64,000 nucleotides of DNA from Variovorax paradoxus (GTDB taxonomy: Bacteria; Pseudomonadota; Gammaproteobacteria; Burkholderiales; Burkholderiaceae_C). Shown one piece after another: positions 33,374 through 43,037 of this stretch. Location of the stretch: NCBI RefSeq assembly GCF_029919115.1, contig NZ_CP123990.1, positions 3,348,001 to 3,412,000 of the forward strand, given 5' to 3'. Each line of letters begins with the position of its first letter. The first letter of the stretch is position 1. A program made the position numbers and the translations under genes. The notes beneath the pieces were generated by a model. The model did not search any database and was not told where the DNA came from. It saw nothing but the letters and a program-made list of their open reading frames with translations.

Positions 33374-34711
33374 TCAGGGGCGCATGAGCGCTTCAGCGAC
33401 TGCGTGGAATGCGGGCAGCGTCAGCGGGTCGTTTCCGGCATTGCCCGCCACCGGATGCGCGGCATAGCGCACGATCACCATCTCGGCCTTCGGATCGACA
33501 TAGATGCTCTGCCCGTGGATGCCGCGCGCCATGTAGGCGCCGTGCGGGTTGTTCGACACCCACCACATGTTGCGGTACGACCAGCCCGGCAGCAGCGTGT
33601 AGCCCGCCTTGGCGAACTTGGCCGCATCGCCACCGCGCTGGATGTCTTCGACCACGGCTTTCGGGATGGCCTGCTGCCCATCGGGTGCCCGGCCGCCGTT
33701 GCGCATGGTTTCGCCGAAGCGCGCCAGGTCGCGCAGCACGGTATTGAGCCCGCCGCCGCCTGACTCTGTGCCGATGCGGTCGACCATGAAATAGGCGTCC
33801 TGCTCGGCCCCGATGCGGCGCCAGATCTTCTCGCTCAGCAAGTCGCCGAGCGGCTGGTTGCTGACACGGCGCAGGATCCAGGCGAGCACTTCGGCGTTGA
33901 CTGTCTTGTAGGCAAACGCGGCGTCATGCGTGCCTTCCTTCTGCAGCGTGGCGAGGAATTCGTAGAACGACTTCGGGCCGGTGTAGTTCGGGCCTTGGGT
34001 CAGCATGCCGCCGGCGCGCGCATAGTCCCAGACCTCGGCCTTCGGGTCTGCGTAGTTCTCGGAGTAGCGAACGCCGATGGTCATGTCCATCACCTGGCGC
34101 ACCGTGGCGTCGCCGTACGCCGTGTCCTTCAGTTCAGGCAGGTATTTGGTGACCGGTGCCGCAGGGTCGAGCTTGCCTTCGTCCGCGAGGATGGCCGCCA
34201 GCGTGCCCACGAAGGACTTGGTGACCGACATCGCGATGTGCGGCCGCTCGGGCGTGAGCGCGCCGAAGTACTTCTCGTAGACCACACGGCCGCGATGCAT
34301 CACCAGGACGCCGTCGGTGTAGGTGCGCGGAATCATCTGCGCGAAGGTCACGGTTTCGCCTGTACTCCCGAGGGGCTTGAACGTGACGGCTTCGATGTCG
34401 GTGCGCGGCGCCGCCGGCAACGGGCTGGGCGTGCCGCTGCCGCGCCACACGTTGGCCGTGGGCACGGTTTCGCGCACATGCGAAAAGCTCCAGCGCGTGC
34501 GCGGAAACACGCCGCCGACCGGGTTGTCGAAGGTAATCAGCTTGTCGGGCGGCGGCGGGAAGCCCTTCATCCAGCCCATGGCCTCGACCGAGGTGGCCGC
34601 CGGATCGGGAAGCGCGGCGGGCGCGGACGTCTGGGCATTCGAGGAGGTGTTCACGGCGAGCAGTGCGAAGGCGGCGACGAGCGCCGTGCGTTGGAAAAAG
34701 GACATGGGCAT
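33374..34711 (-). CDS. Exported serine hydrolase (class C beta-lactamase fold)
   Basis: About 445 aa with a signal peptide (FFQRTALVAAFALLAVNTSS). The serine-lysine dyad is in HIAMSVTKSFVGTLAAILA, followed by the beta-lactamase-like TVRQVMDMTIGVRYSENYAD. The family includes esterases, D-aminopeptidases and the EstB type; it is not evidence of antibiotic resistance. I start at ATG 34711, which follows CCGGAGCCACG; upstream ATGs at 34732 and 34750 lengthen the signal without an SD. It follows the enoyl-CoA hydratase gene by 35 bp and may be co-transcribed. Confidence 0.87.
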   Translation of the reverse strand: MPMSFFQRTALVAAFALLAVNTSSNAQTSAPAALPDPAATSVEAMGWMKGFPPPPDKLITFDNPVGGVFPRTRWSFSHVRETVPTANVWRGSGTPSPLPAAPRTDIEAVTFKPLGSTGETVTFAQMIPRTYTDGVLVMHRGRVVYEKYFGALTPERPHIAMSVTKSFVGTLAAILADEGKLDPAAPVTKYLPELKDTAYGDATVRQVMDMTIGVRYSENYADPKAEVWDYARAGGMLTQGPNYTGPKSFYEFLATLQKEGTHDAAFAYKTVNAEVLAWILRRVSNQPLGDLLSEKIWRRIGAEQDAYFMVDRIGTESGGGGLNTVLRDLARFGETMRNGGRAPDGQQAIPKAVVEDIQRGGDAAKFAKAGYTLLPGWSYRNMWWVSNNPHGAYMARGIHGQSIYVDPKAEMVIVRYAAHPVAGNAGNDPLTLPAFHAVAEALMRP

Positions 34712-34746
34712 CGTGGCTCCGGTGGAATTCATCTTCAACTTGCTCG

Positions 34747-35571
34747 TCAACGGCCGCTGAAGCGTGCCGGCCTGCGCTCGACAAAAGAACGCACGCCTTC
34801 AGCCGCATCTTCGCTGTTCGACAGGCGCTTCTGTGTTTCGATGAATTCCGACACGGCGGCGAGCGGCCCTTGCTCGACGGCCTTGATCACGTTGAGCCGG
34901 GTGGCCACCACGGCCAGCGGCGCCTGCGCCGCGATGCGCTGCGCAATGGCCAGCGCCGCGTCGAGCTCCTGCCCGGCGGGCACCACTTTCTGCACGAAGT
35001 TGAGGCGATAAGCCTCGGCGCTGTCGAACTCGTCGGCCGTGAGCAGGTGCAGCATGGCATTGCCCACGCCCGCGCGCTCGGCCATGCGAAGCGTGGCGCC
35101 GCCCGTGGCCATGATGCCGCGCTGCACTTCCATCTGCGAGAAGCGGCAGTTGTCGGCCGCCACCACGATGTCGGCGCCCAGCATCAGCTCGATACCGACC
35201 GTGAAGCAGATGCCCTTCACCGCCACCACCATCGGCTTGGTGCGGCGGCGGTAGCCGGGCAGGCCGAAGTCGTGCGGCTCCACCAAGCCCGGCGGAACCG
35301 CCTTTTCGCCGCGCTTCATGTATTCGGTCACCGCCGGCAGATCCAGGCCCGCCGTGAAGTGGTCGCCGAACGCATGCAGCACGCCCACGCGCAGCTCCGG
35401 GTCGTCGTCCAGCCGGGTGTAGGCCTCGGCCAACTGCCTGAACATCGGCGGCGTCCAGCCGTTGCGCTTGGCGGGGCGGTTGATGCCGATCAGCAGCACA
35501 TGGTCGATGACCTGCGTGTCGATGCAGCCTTCGGCGGGTGGGGTGGTTGCGGTGATGGGCGCGGCGGTCAT
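34747..35571 (-). CDS. Enoyl-CoA hydratase/isomerase family protein
   Basis: A 274-aa crotonase-fold enzyme. The oxyanion-hole segments HAFGDHFTAGLDLPAV and MVVAVKGICFTVGIELML are present. The usual catalytic glutamates are not both obvious: the second position falls in SQMEVQRGIMATGGATLRM, so the reaction may be isomerisation or hydrolysis rather than classical hydration. The start ATG at 35571 follows AAAGGAGACAAGCC. It lies 32 bp downstream of the 3-hydroxyacyl-CoA dehydrogenase gene on the same strand, which supports a shared beta-oxidation-like role. Confidence 0.87.
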   Translation of the reverse strand: MTAAPITATTPPAEGCIDTQVIDHVLLIGINRPAKRNGWTPPMFRQLAEAYTRLDDDPELRVGVLHAFGDHFTAGLDLPAVTEYMKRGEKAVPPGLVEPHDFGLPGYRRRTKPMVVAVKGICFTVGIELMLGADIVVAADNCRFSQMEVQRGIMATGGATLRMAERAGVGNAMLHLLTADEFDSAEAYRLNFVQKVVPAGQELDAALAIAQRIAAQAPLAVVATRLNVIKAVEQGPLAAVSEFIETQKRLSNSEDAAEGVRSFVERRPARFSGR

Positions 35572-35603
35572 GGCTTGTCTCCTTTGTTGTTCTTTCGGGG
35601 CGC

Positions 35604-36452
35604 TCAGTAGGTGTACACGCCGCGCCCGGTCTTGCGGCCCAGCTGGCCGGCCGCGACCATTTCCTTCAGCAGCGGGCACGGCCGGTACTTGGAATCGCCG
35701 AACTGCTCGAGGTAGACCTCCATCACGGCCAGGCACACATCCAGGCCGATCATGTCAGCCAGCGCCAGCGGGCCGATGGGCTGGTTGCAGCCCAGCTTCA
35801 TGCCGGCGTCGATGTCTTCGGCGGTGGCAATGCCTTCGGACAGCACGAAGAAGGCCTCGTTGATCATCGGCACCAGGATGCGGTTGACCACGAAGCCCGG
35901 CGCGTTCTTCACCGTGATGGGCGACTTGCCCAGCTTCTCGGCCAGCGCCTTCACCGCGTCATGCGTGGCGTCGCTTGTCAGATAGCCGCGGATCAGCTCC
36001 ACCAGCGCCATCATCGGCACCGGGTTGAAAAAGTGCATGCCGATGAAGCGGTCGGCGCGCGAGGTGGCGGCCGCGAGCTGGGTGATGGAAATCGACGAGG
36101 TGTTCGACGCAATGATCACCTCGGGTGCCAGCATGTCGTCGACCTGCTTCAGGATCTTGAGCTTGAGCGCATGGTTCTCGGTGGCGGCTTCGATCACGAG
36201 CTGCGCGCTCTTCAGGTCGTCATAGTTGGTCGAGCCCTTGATCAGCGCGAGCGCCGCGGTCTTCTGCTCGGCCGTGAGCTTTTCTTTCTTGATCAAGCGG
36301 TCGAGGCTGCCCGAGACAGTGGCCAAGCCCTTGTCGACCGCCGCCTGGGCAATGTCGACCATCACCACATTGACGCCGGCCACCGCGCAGGCCTGCGCAA
36401 TGCCATTGCCCATCGTTCCGGCGCCGATGATGCCGACGGTCTGGATCGTCAT
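35604..36452 (-). CDS. 3-hydroxybutyryl-CoA dehydrogenase
   Basis: A 282-aa NAD-dependent enzyme of the short, single-function Hbd/PaaH type. It begins TVGIIGAGTMGNGIAQACAV, has the domain core LVIEAATENHALKLKIL and ASNTSSISITQLA, the catalytic His in IGMHFFNPVPMMALVELI, and the C-terminal KNAPGFVVNRILVPMINEAF plus GCNQPIGPLALADMIGLD. It oxidises 3-hydroxyacyl-CoA in fatty-acid, polyhydroxybutyrate or aromatic breakdown. First of three same-strand genes. Convergence is not an issue because purT starts 185 bp away on the other strand. Confidence 0.93.
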   Translation of the reverse strand: MTIQTVGIIGAGTMGNGIAQACAVAGVNVVMVDIAQAAVDKGLATVSGSLDRLIKKEKLTAEQKTAALALIKGSTNYDDLKSAQLVIEAATENHALKLKILKQVDDMLAPEVIIASNTSSISITQLAAATSRADRFIGMHFFNPVPMMALVELIRGYLTSDATHDAVKALAEKLGKSPITVKNAPGFVVNRILVPMINEAFFVLSEGIATAEDIDAGMKLGCNQPIGPLALADMIGLDVCLAVMEVYLEQFGDSKYRPCPLLKEMVAAGQLGRKTGRGVYTY

Positions 36453-36637
36453 GAGAAAACTCCTTGAATAAAGAAAGAACGGGATAAGGGGCGCGTGGCG
36501 CGAAGGCTGCCACGCTGCAGGAGATCGATTGTGAAGCAGCCCCGCCGGGCCGCTGTTGCCGCGAGTGACACGGCCGCCACCGGGTGGCTTACAGTGCGGC
36601 GATCGCTTTTTTTCTCTTCTCTTTTTCGACCCCGACC

Positions 36638-37840
36638 ATGACCACCCTCGGCACCCCTCTTTCCCCCTCGGCCACCCGCGTGATGCTGCTCGGCTCCGGC
36701 GAGCTCGGCAAGGAGGTGCTGATCGCCCTGCAACGCCTCGGCGTCGAAACCATTGCGGTCGACCGCTACGAGAACGCGCCCGGGCAGCAGGTGGCGCACC
36801 ATGCGCGCACCATCACCATGAGTGACCCCGAACAACTCAAGGCGCTGATCGAGGCCGAGAAGCCCATGCTCGTGGTGCCCGAGATCGAGGCCATCGCCAC
36901 GCCGATGCTGCAGCAGCTCGAAGACGCCGGCGTGGTGCGCGTGATTCCCACCGCCCGCGCCGCCCGCCTCACGATGGACCGCGAAGGCATCCGCCGCCTG
37001 GCCGCCGAGACGCTGGGCGTGCCCACCAGCCCCTACAAGTTCTGCGACTCGCTGGCCGAACTGCAGGCCGCCATCGACGCCGGCATTGGGTACCCCTGCA
37101 TCGTCAAGCCCGTGATGAGCAGTTCGGGCAAGGGCCAGAGCAAGATCGACGGCCCGGCCGACGTGCAGAAGGCGTGGGACTACGCCATGGCCGGCGGCCG
37201 AGTGAGCCATGGCCGCGTCATCGTCGAAGGCTTCATCGACTTCGACTACGAGATCACGCTGCTCACCGTACGCGCAAAGGACGCCGCCGGCGCGGTGCAG
37301 ACCCAGTTCTGCGAACCCATCGGCCATGTGCAGGTGAGCGGCGACTATGTCGAAAGCTGGCAGCCGCACCCCATGGCACCTGCCGCGCTGCAGAAGGCGC
37401 AGCAGATTGCGCAGGCCGTCACGGCTGACCTCGGCGGCCAGGGCCTCTTCGGCGTCGAGCTGTTCGTGAAGGGCGACGAGGTCTGGTTCAGCGAAGTGAG
37501 CCCGCGTCCGCACGACACCGGCATGGTGACCATGGCTACCCAGTGGCAGAACGAGTTCGAGCTGCATGCGCGCGCGATCCTCGGCCTGCCGGTGGATACG
37601 TCGCTCAAGAGCCCGGGTGCCAGCGCAGTGATCTACGGCGGTATCGATGCGGCCGGCATTGCGTTCGACGGCGTGGCCGAGGCGCTGCAGGTGCCCGGCA
37701 GCGACATCCGCCTGTTCGGCAAGCCAGAGAGCTTTGCCAAGCGCCGCATGGGCGTGGCGCTCGCACATGCGGGCGATGTGGAAACGGCGCGGGTCAATGC
37801 CAAGGAAGCTGCCTCGCGCGTGAAGCCGCGCAAGGCCTGA
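36638..37840 (+). CDS. purT: Formate-dependent phosphoribosylglycinamide formyltransferase
   Basis: A 400-aa ATP-grasp enzyme that makes formyl-GAR from GAR, formate and ATP in purine synthesis, independent of folate. Motifs are [20 protein letters not shown] at the N-terminus, [18 protein letters not shown], the ATP-binding [18 protein letters not shown], and [20 protein letters not shown]. The length matches E. coli PurT (392 aa). The ATG at 36638 has no clear SD, following a pyrimidine-rich stretch. It is a single-gene unit. Confidence 0.95.
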   Translation: MTTLGTPLSPSATRVMLLGSGELGKEVLIALQRLGVETIAVDRYENAPGQQVAHHARTITMSDPEQLKALIEAEKPMLVVPEIEAIATPMLQQLEDAGVVRVIPTARAARLTMDREGIRRLAAETLGVPTSPYKFCDSLAELQAAIDAGIGYPCIVKPVMSSSGKGQSKIDGPADVQKAWDYAMAGGRVSHGRVIVEGFIDFDYEITLLTVRAKDAAGAVQTQFCEPIGHVQVSGDYVESWQPHPMAPAALQKAQQIAQAVTADLGGQGLFGVELFVKGDEVWFSEVSPRPHDTGMVTMATQWQNEFELHARAILGLPVDTSLKSPGASAVIYGGIDAAGIAFDGVAEALQVPGSDIRLFGKPESFAKRRMGVALAHAGDVETARVNAKEAASRVKPRKA

Positions 37841-38176
37841 CCGGCCCGTGCGCAAGTAGGCCGTAAGCAAGCACAGCCAGTTTTCGCAAGCCGGGCCGGG
37901 GGGCTCGAAGGCATCGTGCACAGGACCGGGCGAACGCCGCCCGGCCACCGGAGACACCATGCCGCACCCCCAGGCCCGCGCCCTGTTCGAAGGCGCCCAG
38001 CGCACTGCCGCGCAACCCGAAGCATCGCCGAACGCCGGAACGCGCCGGCCGTTCGCATGAGCCTAGGGAAAGTCCCCGCGCAAATGCATGCCGCGCAGCG
38101 AGCCCCCGCCGCTACGATCCTGCCAACGCAGCACTGGCCATCGGCCGGCAGCGGCCCGATGCAGGAGACAGACAGC

Positions 38177-39004
38177 ATGCAGCGATCGAACACGACGTTG
38201 CCAGGCAGCGGCGCCGGGCAGCGCGGAGAGCGCCTGATGTGGCTCACGCACCAGCGCGTGTTCTATGCAGGGCTGCTCGGGGCCGCAGCCGAACGCACCA
38301 TGGGCGGGTATGGCGTGTATGTGTCGCCCGCCGGCGCACCGCCCAACCGCCTGCGCATCGGCGGAGGTGCATGGCAGGCGGGCGAACTGTTCGTGGTGCC
38401 GCCGCAGGTGCCGCACCGCGTTGAAAGCGCGCACCCGCTCATCTTCAATCTGCTGGTCGAATCGGAATCGGTCGATCCCGCGCGCCTGCCTGGTTTCATG
38501 CAGCACTGCGGCCCGGTCGATGCGCCCGCTTTCGTGCAGCGCATGCGCGATGTACACACCCACCTGCTCGCACTGTCGGGCCGTCAGAGCTTCGAAGGGC
38601 TGGAGTTCGATCGCCTGTTCTTCGGCGAAGACCTGGCGCCGCGTGCACTCGATCCGCGCATCCGCAAGGTCATCGATGCCATCAACGCCGACCCGGCTGC
38701 GCCCACTTCGGCCGAAGACTGCGCGGCTTCGGTGCACCTGTCCTTCTCGCGCTTCCTGCACTTGTTCAAACAGGAGACCGGCACGGCGTTTCGTGCCTTC
38801 CGCGCCTGGAAGCGCGCGCGAAGCCTGTTGCGCTACGTGCGCCAGACCAGCACACTGACCGACATCGCGCTGGACACCGGATACCCCGATTCGACGCACT
38901 TCAGCCATTCGATCCGGCAGGTGTATGGGCTCAAGCCGAGCGACATCGTCGCCGGTTCGCGCCGCCTCGCGCTGCACGATGCGGCCGGCGGCTACAGGCA
39001 GTAG
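38177..39004 (+). CDS. AraC-family transcriptional regulator
   Basis: About 275 aa. An N-terminal cupin-like sensor half (GELFVVPPQVPHRVESAHPL) is followed by two helix-turn-helix segments, SAEDCAASVHLSFSRFLHLF and STLTDIALDTGYPDSTHFSH, ending VYGLKPSDI. I start at ATG 38177 after GCAGGAGACAGACAGC; in-frame ATGs exist at 38057 and 38159. It lies 15 bp before livH on the same strand, so it probably regulates and is co-transcribed with the transporter genes. The 336-bp stretch upstream of it (37841-38176) shows no convincing gene. Confidence 0.87.
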   Translation: MQRSNTTLPGSGAGQRGERLMWLTHQRVFYAGLLGAAAERTMGGYGVYVSPAGAPPNRLRIGGGAWQAGELFVVPPQVPHRVESAHPLIFNLLVESESVDPARLPGFMQHCGPVDAPAFVQRMRDVHTHLLALSGRQSFEGLEFDRLFFGEDLAPRALDPRIRKVIDAINADPAAPTSAEDCAASVHLSFSRFLHLFKQETGTAFRAFRAWKRARSLLRYVRQTSTLTDIALDTGYPDSTHFSHSIRQVYGLKPSDIVAGSRRLALHDAAGGYRQ

Positions 39005-39019
39005 CGCAAAAGAGGCCGC

Positions 39020-39895
39020 ATGCAAATACTTCAGCTCCTGCTGTCGGGCATTGCGCAAGGCTGCATCTATGGGTTGATCGCGCTGGGCTTCGTGCTCATC
39101 TACAAGGCCACCGAAACCGTGAGCTTTGCGCAGGGCGACCTGATGATGCTCGGCGCTTTCGGTGCCTTTGCCGGCATGTCGCTGTTCGGCATGCCGTTCT
39201 GGCTTGCGGCCGTGCTGGCGCTGGTGGCCATGGCGGCTTTCGGCGTGCTGCTGGAGCTGGTGGTGATTCGTCCCATCCTCGGGCAGCCGCAGTTCTCCAT
39301 CGTGATGCTGACCATCGGCATTGCGTATGTGGCGCGCGGGCTCATCACCATGGTGCCGGGCATCGGCACCGACACGCACACGCTGGCCGTTCCCTACAAG
39401 GACCAGATCTGGAAGGTGGGCGAGCTGGTGGTCAACCTGGAGCAGCTCGCCATCATCATTGCCACCGCCATCCTCTGCGGGTTGCTGTTCGCGATGTTCC
39501 GCTACAGCAAGCTGGGCATTGCGATGCAGGCCTCTTCGCAGAACCAGCTCGCGGCCTACTACATGGGCATTCCGGTGAAGCGGCTCAACGGGCTGGTGTG
39601 GGGGCTGGCGGCGGCGGTGGCGGCCATTGCCGGCATGCTGCTCGCGCCCATTACCTTCGTGCACGCGAACATGGGCTTCATCGGGCTCAAGGCCTTCCCG
39701 GCCGCGGTGGTGGGCGGGTTCGGCAGCCTGCCGGGTGCCATCGTCGGCGGGCTGGTGATCGGCATCGTCGAATCGTTTGCCGGGTTCTACCTGCCCGACG
39801 GTTTCAAGGACACGGCGCCATACATCGTGGTGCTGCTGATGCTGATGATCAAGCCGAACGGGTTGTTCGGCGAGAAGCTGCGCAAGAAGGTCTAG
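39020..39895 (+). CDS. livH: Liv-type ABC transporter permease (LivH)
   Basis: A 291-aa inner-membrane permease with about eight helices. It opens LLLSGIAQGCIYGLIALGFV, has the LivH motif YKATETVSFAQGDLMMLGAF, and later GIAMQASSQNQLAAYYMGIP and VVGGFGSLPGAIVGGLVIGI, the EAA-like coupling region. Paired with LivM, it forms the channel. The presence of an acyl-CoA ligase in the same operon points to uptake of an organic or aromatic acid rather than a branched-chain amino acid. Confidence 0.9.
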   Translation: MQILQLLLSGIAQGCIYGLIALGFVLIYKATETVSFAQGDLMMLGAFGAFAGMSLFGMPFWLAAVLALVAMAAFGVLLELVVIRPILGQPQFSIVMLTIGIAYVARGLITMVPGIGTDTHTLAVPYKDQIWKVGELVVNLEQLAIIIATAILCGLLFAMFRYSKLGIAMQASSQNQLAAYYMGIPVKRLNGLVWGLAAAVAAIAGMLLAPITFVHANMGFIGLKAFPAAVVGGFGSLPGAIVGGLVIGIVESFAGFYLPDGFKDTAPYIVVLLMLMIKPNGLFGEKLRKKV

Positions 39896-39901
39896 CTCGA
39901 T

Positions 39902-40978
39902 ATGCGCTTCATCTTCAAGACCAGCTACGACCAGGACGTCCGCCTTGCGCGGCACGGCGGCCATGTGTTCTGGTACGGCCTGCTCGTGGCTTTCCTCATC
40001 GTTGCGCCGTGGGCCATCGACGAGTACTGGCTCGCGCAGCTGACCTTTGTGCTGATCTACGGCATCGTCGGGTTGGGTTTGATGTTGCTCGCCGGCTTTA
40101 CAGGGCAGTTTTCCATCGGGCATGCGGCGTTTCTCGGGGCGGGTGCGTACACGCAAGGCGTGCTTACCAACATGGGCGTGCCGTTTCCGATTGCGCTTCT
40201 CGCGGCCGCAGCGCTGTCGGCGGCGGTGGGCGTGGTGGTCGCATTGCCTGCCTTGCGCGTGAAGGGCATCTACCTGGGTATTGCGACGCTGTCGTTCGGC
40301 TTCATCGTCGAAGAGGTGTTCGCGCGCTGGGAGAGCGTGACGGGCGGCAACGCGGGTCTGCATGTGAAGTCACCGCAGCTCTTCGGCTGGTCGCTCGGGT
40401 CGGGCAACGGCTTCTACTTTCTGTGTCTGGTGGTGGCGGTGCTCAGCACGCTGGGCATTTTGAATCTGCTGCGCTCGCCGACCGGGCGCGCCTTCGTTGC
40501 CATTCGCGATTCGGAAATCTCGGCGCAGAGCATGGGCATTCACCTGGCGCGCTACAAGACGATGTCGTTCGCGATTTCGGCCGCGCTCGCGGGGCTCGGT
40601 GGTGCGCTGTACGCGCACAAGCTCAGCTTCATTTCGCCGGACCAGTTCAACATCCTGCAGTCGATCGATCTGCTGCTGATGGTGGTGATCGGTGGACTCG
40701 GCTCGGTGCACGGTGCGTTCCTGGGCGCGATCTTTTTGATTGCAATGCCGCAGCTGATCTCGATGGGCAAGGACTGGCTGCCGGCCGTTGTCGGCCAGGC
40801 GCCGGGGCTGCAGGGGCTGGTGTACGGCCTGGTGCTGATCGCGTTTGTGCTGTTCGAACCGTTGGGCCTGTATGGGCGCTGGCTGAAGATCCGCACCTGG
40901 CTGCAGCTCTTTCCGTTCTACCGCAAGGGCCTGTTCAAGCGGCAGAAGTCGTTCACCAAATCGGACCGGCTGAGATGA
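39902..40978 (+). CDS. livM: Liv-type ABC transporter permease (LivM)
   Basis: A 358-aa inner-membrane permease. Characteristic segments are [60 protein letters not shown] and [20 protein letters not shown]. It starts 6 bp after livH and its stop overlaps the livG start (ATGA), so translation is coupled along the operon. The C-terminus ends in a basic cytoplasmic tail. Confidence 0.9.
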   Translation: MRFIFKTSYDQDVRLARHGGHVFWYGLLVAFLIVAPWAIDEYWLAQLTFVLIYGIVGLGLMLLAGFTGQFSIGHAAFLGAGAYTQGVLTNMGVPFPIALLAAAALSAAVGVVVALPALRVKGIYLGIATLSFGFIVEEVFARWESVTGGNAGLHVKSPQLFGWSLGSGNGFYFLCLVVAVLSTLGILNLLRSPTGRAFVAIRDSEISAQSMGIHLARYKTMSFAISAALAGLGGALYAHKLSFISPDQFNILQSIDLLLMVVIGGLGSVHGAFLGAIFLIAMPQLISMGKDWLPAVVGQAPGLQGLVYGLVLIAFVLFEPLGLYGRWLKIRTWLQLFPFYRKGLFKRQKSFTKSDRLR

Positions 40979-41796
40979 GCAGCGCGGACGTCCTTCTTTC
41001 GGCCAAGGACCTGAGTGTGCGCTTCGGCGGCGTGCTTGCGGTCAACAAGGTGAGTTTCGATGTGCGCCGCGGCGAGGTGTTCACGCTGATCGGCCCGAAC
41101 GGCGCGGGCAAGACGACGGTGTTCAACCTGATCAGCCGCATCTACACGCCGACGATGGGCGAGATCACATGGCATGGCGAGACATCGGGCCCGCTGGCGT
41201 TGACGCAGCAGGCACCGCACGAGATTGCGGCGCTGGGCATTGCGCGCACTTTCCAGAACATCGAACTCTTCGAGCACGCGACTGTCTTGCACAACCTGCT
41301 GATAGGCCGCCACACGCATCGGCAGACGGGTTTCTGGAGCGAGGTTTTCTTTACGCCGGCCACCCGGCGTGCCGAGATTGCGGCACGCGAAAAGGCGGAG
41401 CAGGTGATCGACCTGCTGGACTTGCAGCATCACCGCGATTCGATGGTGGCCGGCTTGCCTTACGGCGTGCGCAAGGTGGTGGAGCTGGCGCGCGCGCTGT
41501 GCACTGAGCCGAAGCTGCTGCTGCTCGATGAGCCTTCTTCAGGGCTCAACGTCGAGGAGACGGCGGACATGGCGTTCTGGATCCAGGACATCCAGCATGA
41601 GCTGGGTGTTTCGGTGCTGATGGTGGAGCACGACATGTCTTTGGTGTCGAAGGTGTCGGACCGTGTGCTTGCCATGAACATGGGCGAGGTGTTGGCGACC
41701 GGCACGCCGCGTGAGGTGCAGGCTGATTTGCGGGTTGTCGAGGCGTATCTTGGGACTGTGGATGACGTGAGCAGCTTGAGGAGGGTGGCGGCGTGA
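40975..41796 (+). CDS. livG: Liv-type ABC transporter ATP-binding protein (LivG)
   Basis: A 273-aa ATPase. Walker A is [17 protein letters not shown], the Q-loop is [16 protein letters not shown], Walker [13 protein letters not shown], and the switch His is in [14 protein letters not shown]. The signature is atypical, [15 protein letters not shown], where LSGGQ or LSYGQQ is usual, but this variation is tolerated in LivG. It overlaps livM by 4 bp. Its 3' side is separated from livF by 463 bp of repeat DNA instead of the usual few bases. Confidence 0.9.
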   Translation: MSSADVLLSAKDLSVRFGGVLAVNKVSFDVRRGEVFTLIGPNGAGKTTVFNLISRIYTPTMGEITWHGETSGPLALTQQAPHEIAALGIARTFQNIELFEHATVLHNLLIGRHTHRQTGFWSEVFFTPATRRAEIAAREKAEQVIDLLDLQHHRDSMVAGLPYGVRKVVELARALCTEPKLLLLDEPSSGLNVEETADMAFWIQDIQHELGVSVLMVEHDMSLVSKVSDRVLAMNMGEVLATGTPREVQADLRVVEAYLGTVDDVSSLRRVAA

Positions 41797-42259
41797 ATGT
41801 CCTGTTCGCTGCTTCGTTGGAGACGCCCGGTATGCGGTACGGCGCGGACGCCCCCACTACGCCGGCCCTCCGGGCTCCCTTCCGGTGCTCGCTTTCCGCG
41901 GGGTCTCGCCCAAACTCGCTTCGCTCAAACAAGGGCGAGCCCTTATCCGCGGAAAACTGCGCTCCTCAGCGGCGCAGAGGGGGCGCCCACCCCGCACCGC
42001 ACACCGGGCTCGAGCGGAGGAGGAACGACCCTGAGCGTGTCGACGGCGTTGGGGCCCCTGCCGCGGGCGGGCCGTTGAGGCGCCGCCGAGCAGCGGAGCG
42101 GCAGGCGGATCAGGGCTCGCAGCTGTTTGAGCGAAGCGAGTTCTGCGAGACCCCGCCTGTCGTGAGCAGCGCAGGGCAGCCCGAAGGGCCGGTGACGTCG
42201 GCCCGACCGGGGCAGGGGCTCCAACGCCGCCCCCAGTCCGAAGCAAACGAGGCGACGCC
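41797..42259. repeat. Block of dispersed repeats inserted between livG and livF
   Basis: This gene-free stretch contains one copy of the 55-bp repeat unit at 41898-41952 (diverged, keeping ACTCGCTTCGCTCA) and one inverted copy at 42107-42156 that differs from the 11195 unit at a single base in 50. The rest is GC-rich and includes GGGGCGCCCACC-type segments. Reading frames inside it are low-complexity translations of the repeat. The block interrupts an operon whose other joints are 15 bp or less. Confidence 0.88.
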
Positions 42260-43033
42260 ATGACCGACGTCGTCCTCCAACTGCTCAACGTTGAAAGCGC
42301 CTACGGCCCCATCAAGGCCATCCGTGGCGTGAGCCTGAAAGTCAGGCAAGGCGAAATAGTGACCGTCCTGGGATCGAACGGCGCAGGAAAAACAACCATC
42401 CTGAAAACGATCTCGGGAATCATCGATCCCAGAAAAGGCAGCATCGAATTCCAGGGCAAAGACATCACCGCCAAGGACCCGGCCCACATCGTGCAGCAAG
42501 GCCTGAGCCACGTGCCCGAAGGCCGGGAGGTGTTTCCGTTGCTTTCGGTGAAAGACAACCTGCTGATGGGGGCTTACACCCGCAAGGACCGCGACGGCGT
42601 GGCGCGGGACATGGATAGCGTCTACAGCTACTTTCCCATCTTGCGGGAACGCGCCACGCAGGACGCCGGCCTGCTCTCCGGCGGCCAGCAGCAGATGCTC
42701 GCCATTTCGCGCGCCATCATGGCGGCGCCGCATTTGATCCTGCTCGACGAGCCTAGCCTTGGCCTCAGCCCCAAGCTGACGAAGGAGATCTTCGAGATCG
42801 TCGTGCGCATCAACCGCGAGCGCGGCACCACCATCTTGCTGGTCGAGCAGAACGCCAACATGGCGCTCAACGCCTCCGACCATGGCTATGTGCTCGAGAA
42901 CGGCCGCATCGTCATGGAAGACACGTGCGAACGCCTGCGCGAGAAGGAGGACATCAAGGAGTTCTACCTCGGCGTGAAAGACGACGGCGTGCGCGGCGAG
43001 CGGCGCTGGAAAAAGAAGAAGACCTGGAGATGA
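42260..43033 (+). CDS. livF: Liv-type ABC transporter ATP-binding protein (LivF)
   Basis: A 257-aa ATPase. Walker A is VLGSNGAGKTTILKTIS, the signature is LLSGGQQQMLAISRAIM, Walker B LILLDEPSLGLSPK, and the switch His is replaced in ILLVEQNANMALNASD by the Gln usual for LivF. The C-terminal tail is basic (RGERRWKKKKTWR). The ATG sits right at the end of the repeat block, and the ligase gene starts 4 bp after its stop. Confidence 0.9.
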   Translation: MTDVVLQLLNVESAYGPIKAIRGVSLKVRQGEIVTVLGSNGAGKTTILKTISGIIDPRKGSIEFQGKDITAKDPAHIVQQGLSHVPEGREVFPLLSVKDNLLMGAYTRKDRDGVARDMDSVYSYFPILRERATQDAGLLSGGQQQMLAISRAIMAAPHLILLDEPSLGLSPKLTKEIFEIVVRINRERGTTILLVEQNANMALNASDHGYVLENGRIVMEDTCERLREKEDIKEFYLGVKDDGVRGERRWKKKKTWR

Positions 43034-43037
43034 CGGC

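Noticed and set aside
33374..34711. Antibiotic-resistance beta-lactamase
   Set aside because: The fold family is dominated by esterases and peptidases; the SVTK dyad alone does not show lactamase activity.
37959..38060. A 33-codon small ORF upstream of araC with GGAG before its ATG and an ATGA overlap to a possible upstream araC start
   Set aside because: No recognisable features and the araC start at 38177 has the better ribosome site; kept only as a weak leader-peptide possibility.
38063..40363. A 766-codon minus-strand frame opposite araC and livH
   Set aside because: Antisense to recognised genes and rich in His, Arg and Gln without any domain.
41797..42259. Coding potential in the livG-livF gap
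   Set aside because: Frames there read through dispersed repeats (FERSEF, SERSEFCETP-like peptides) on several strands and have no start-site or domain support.
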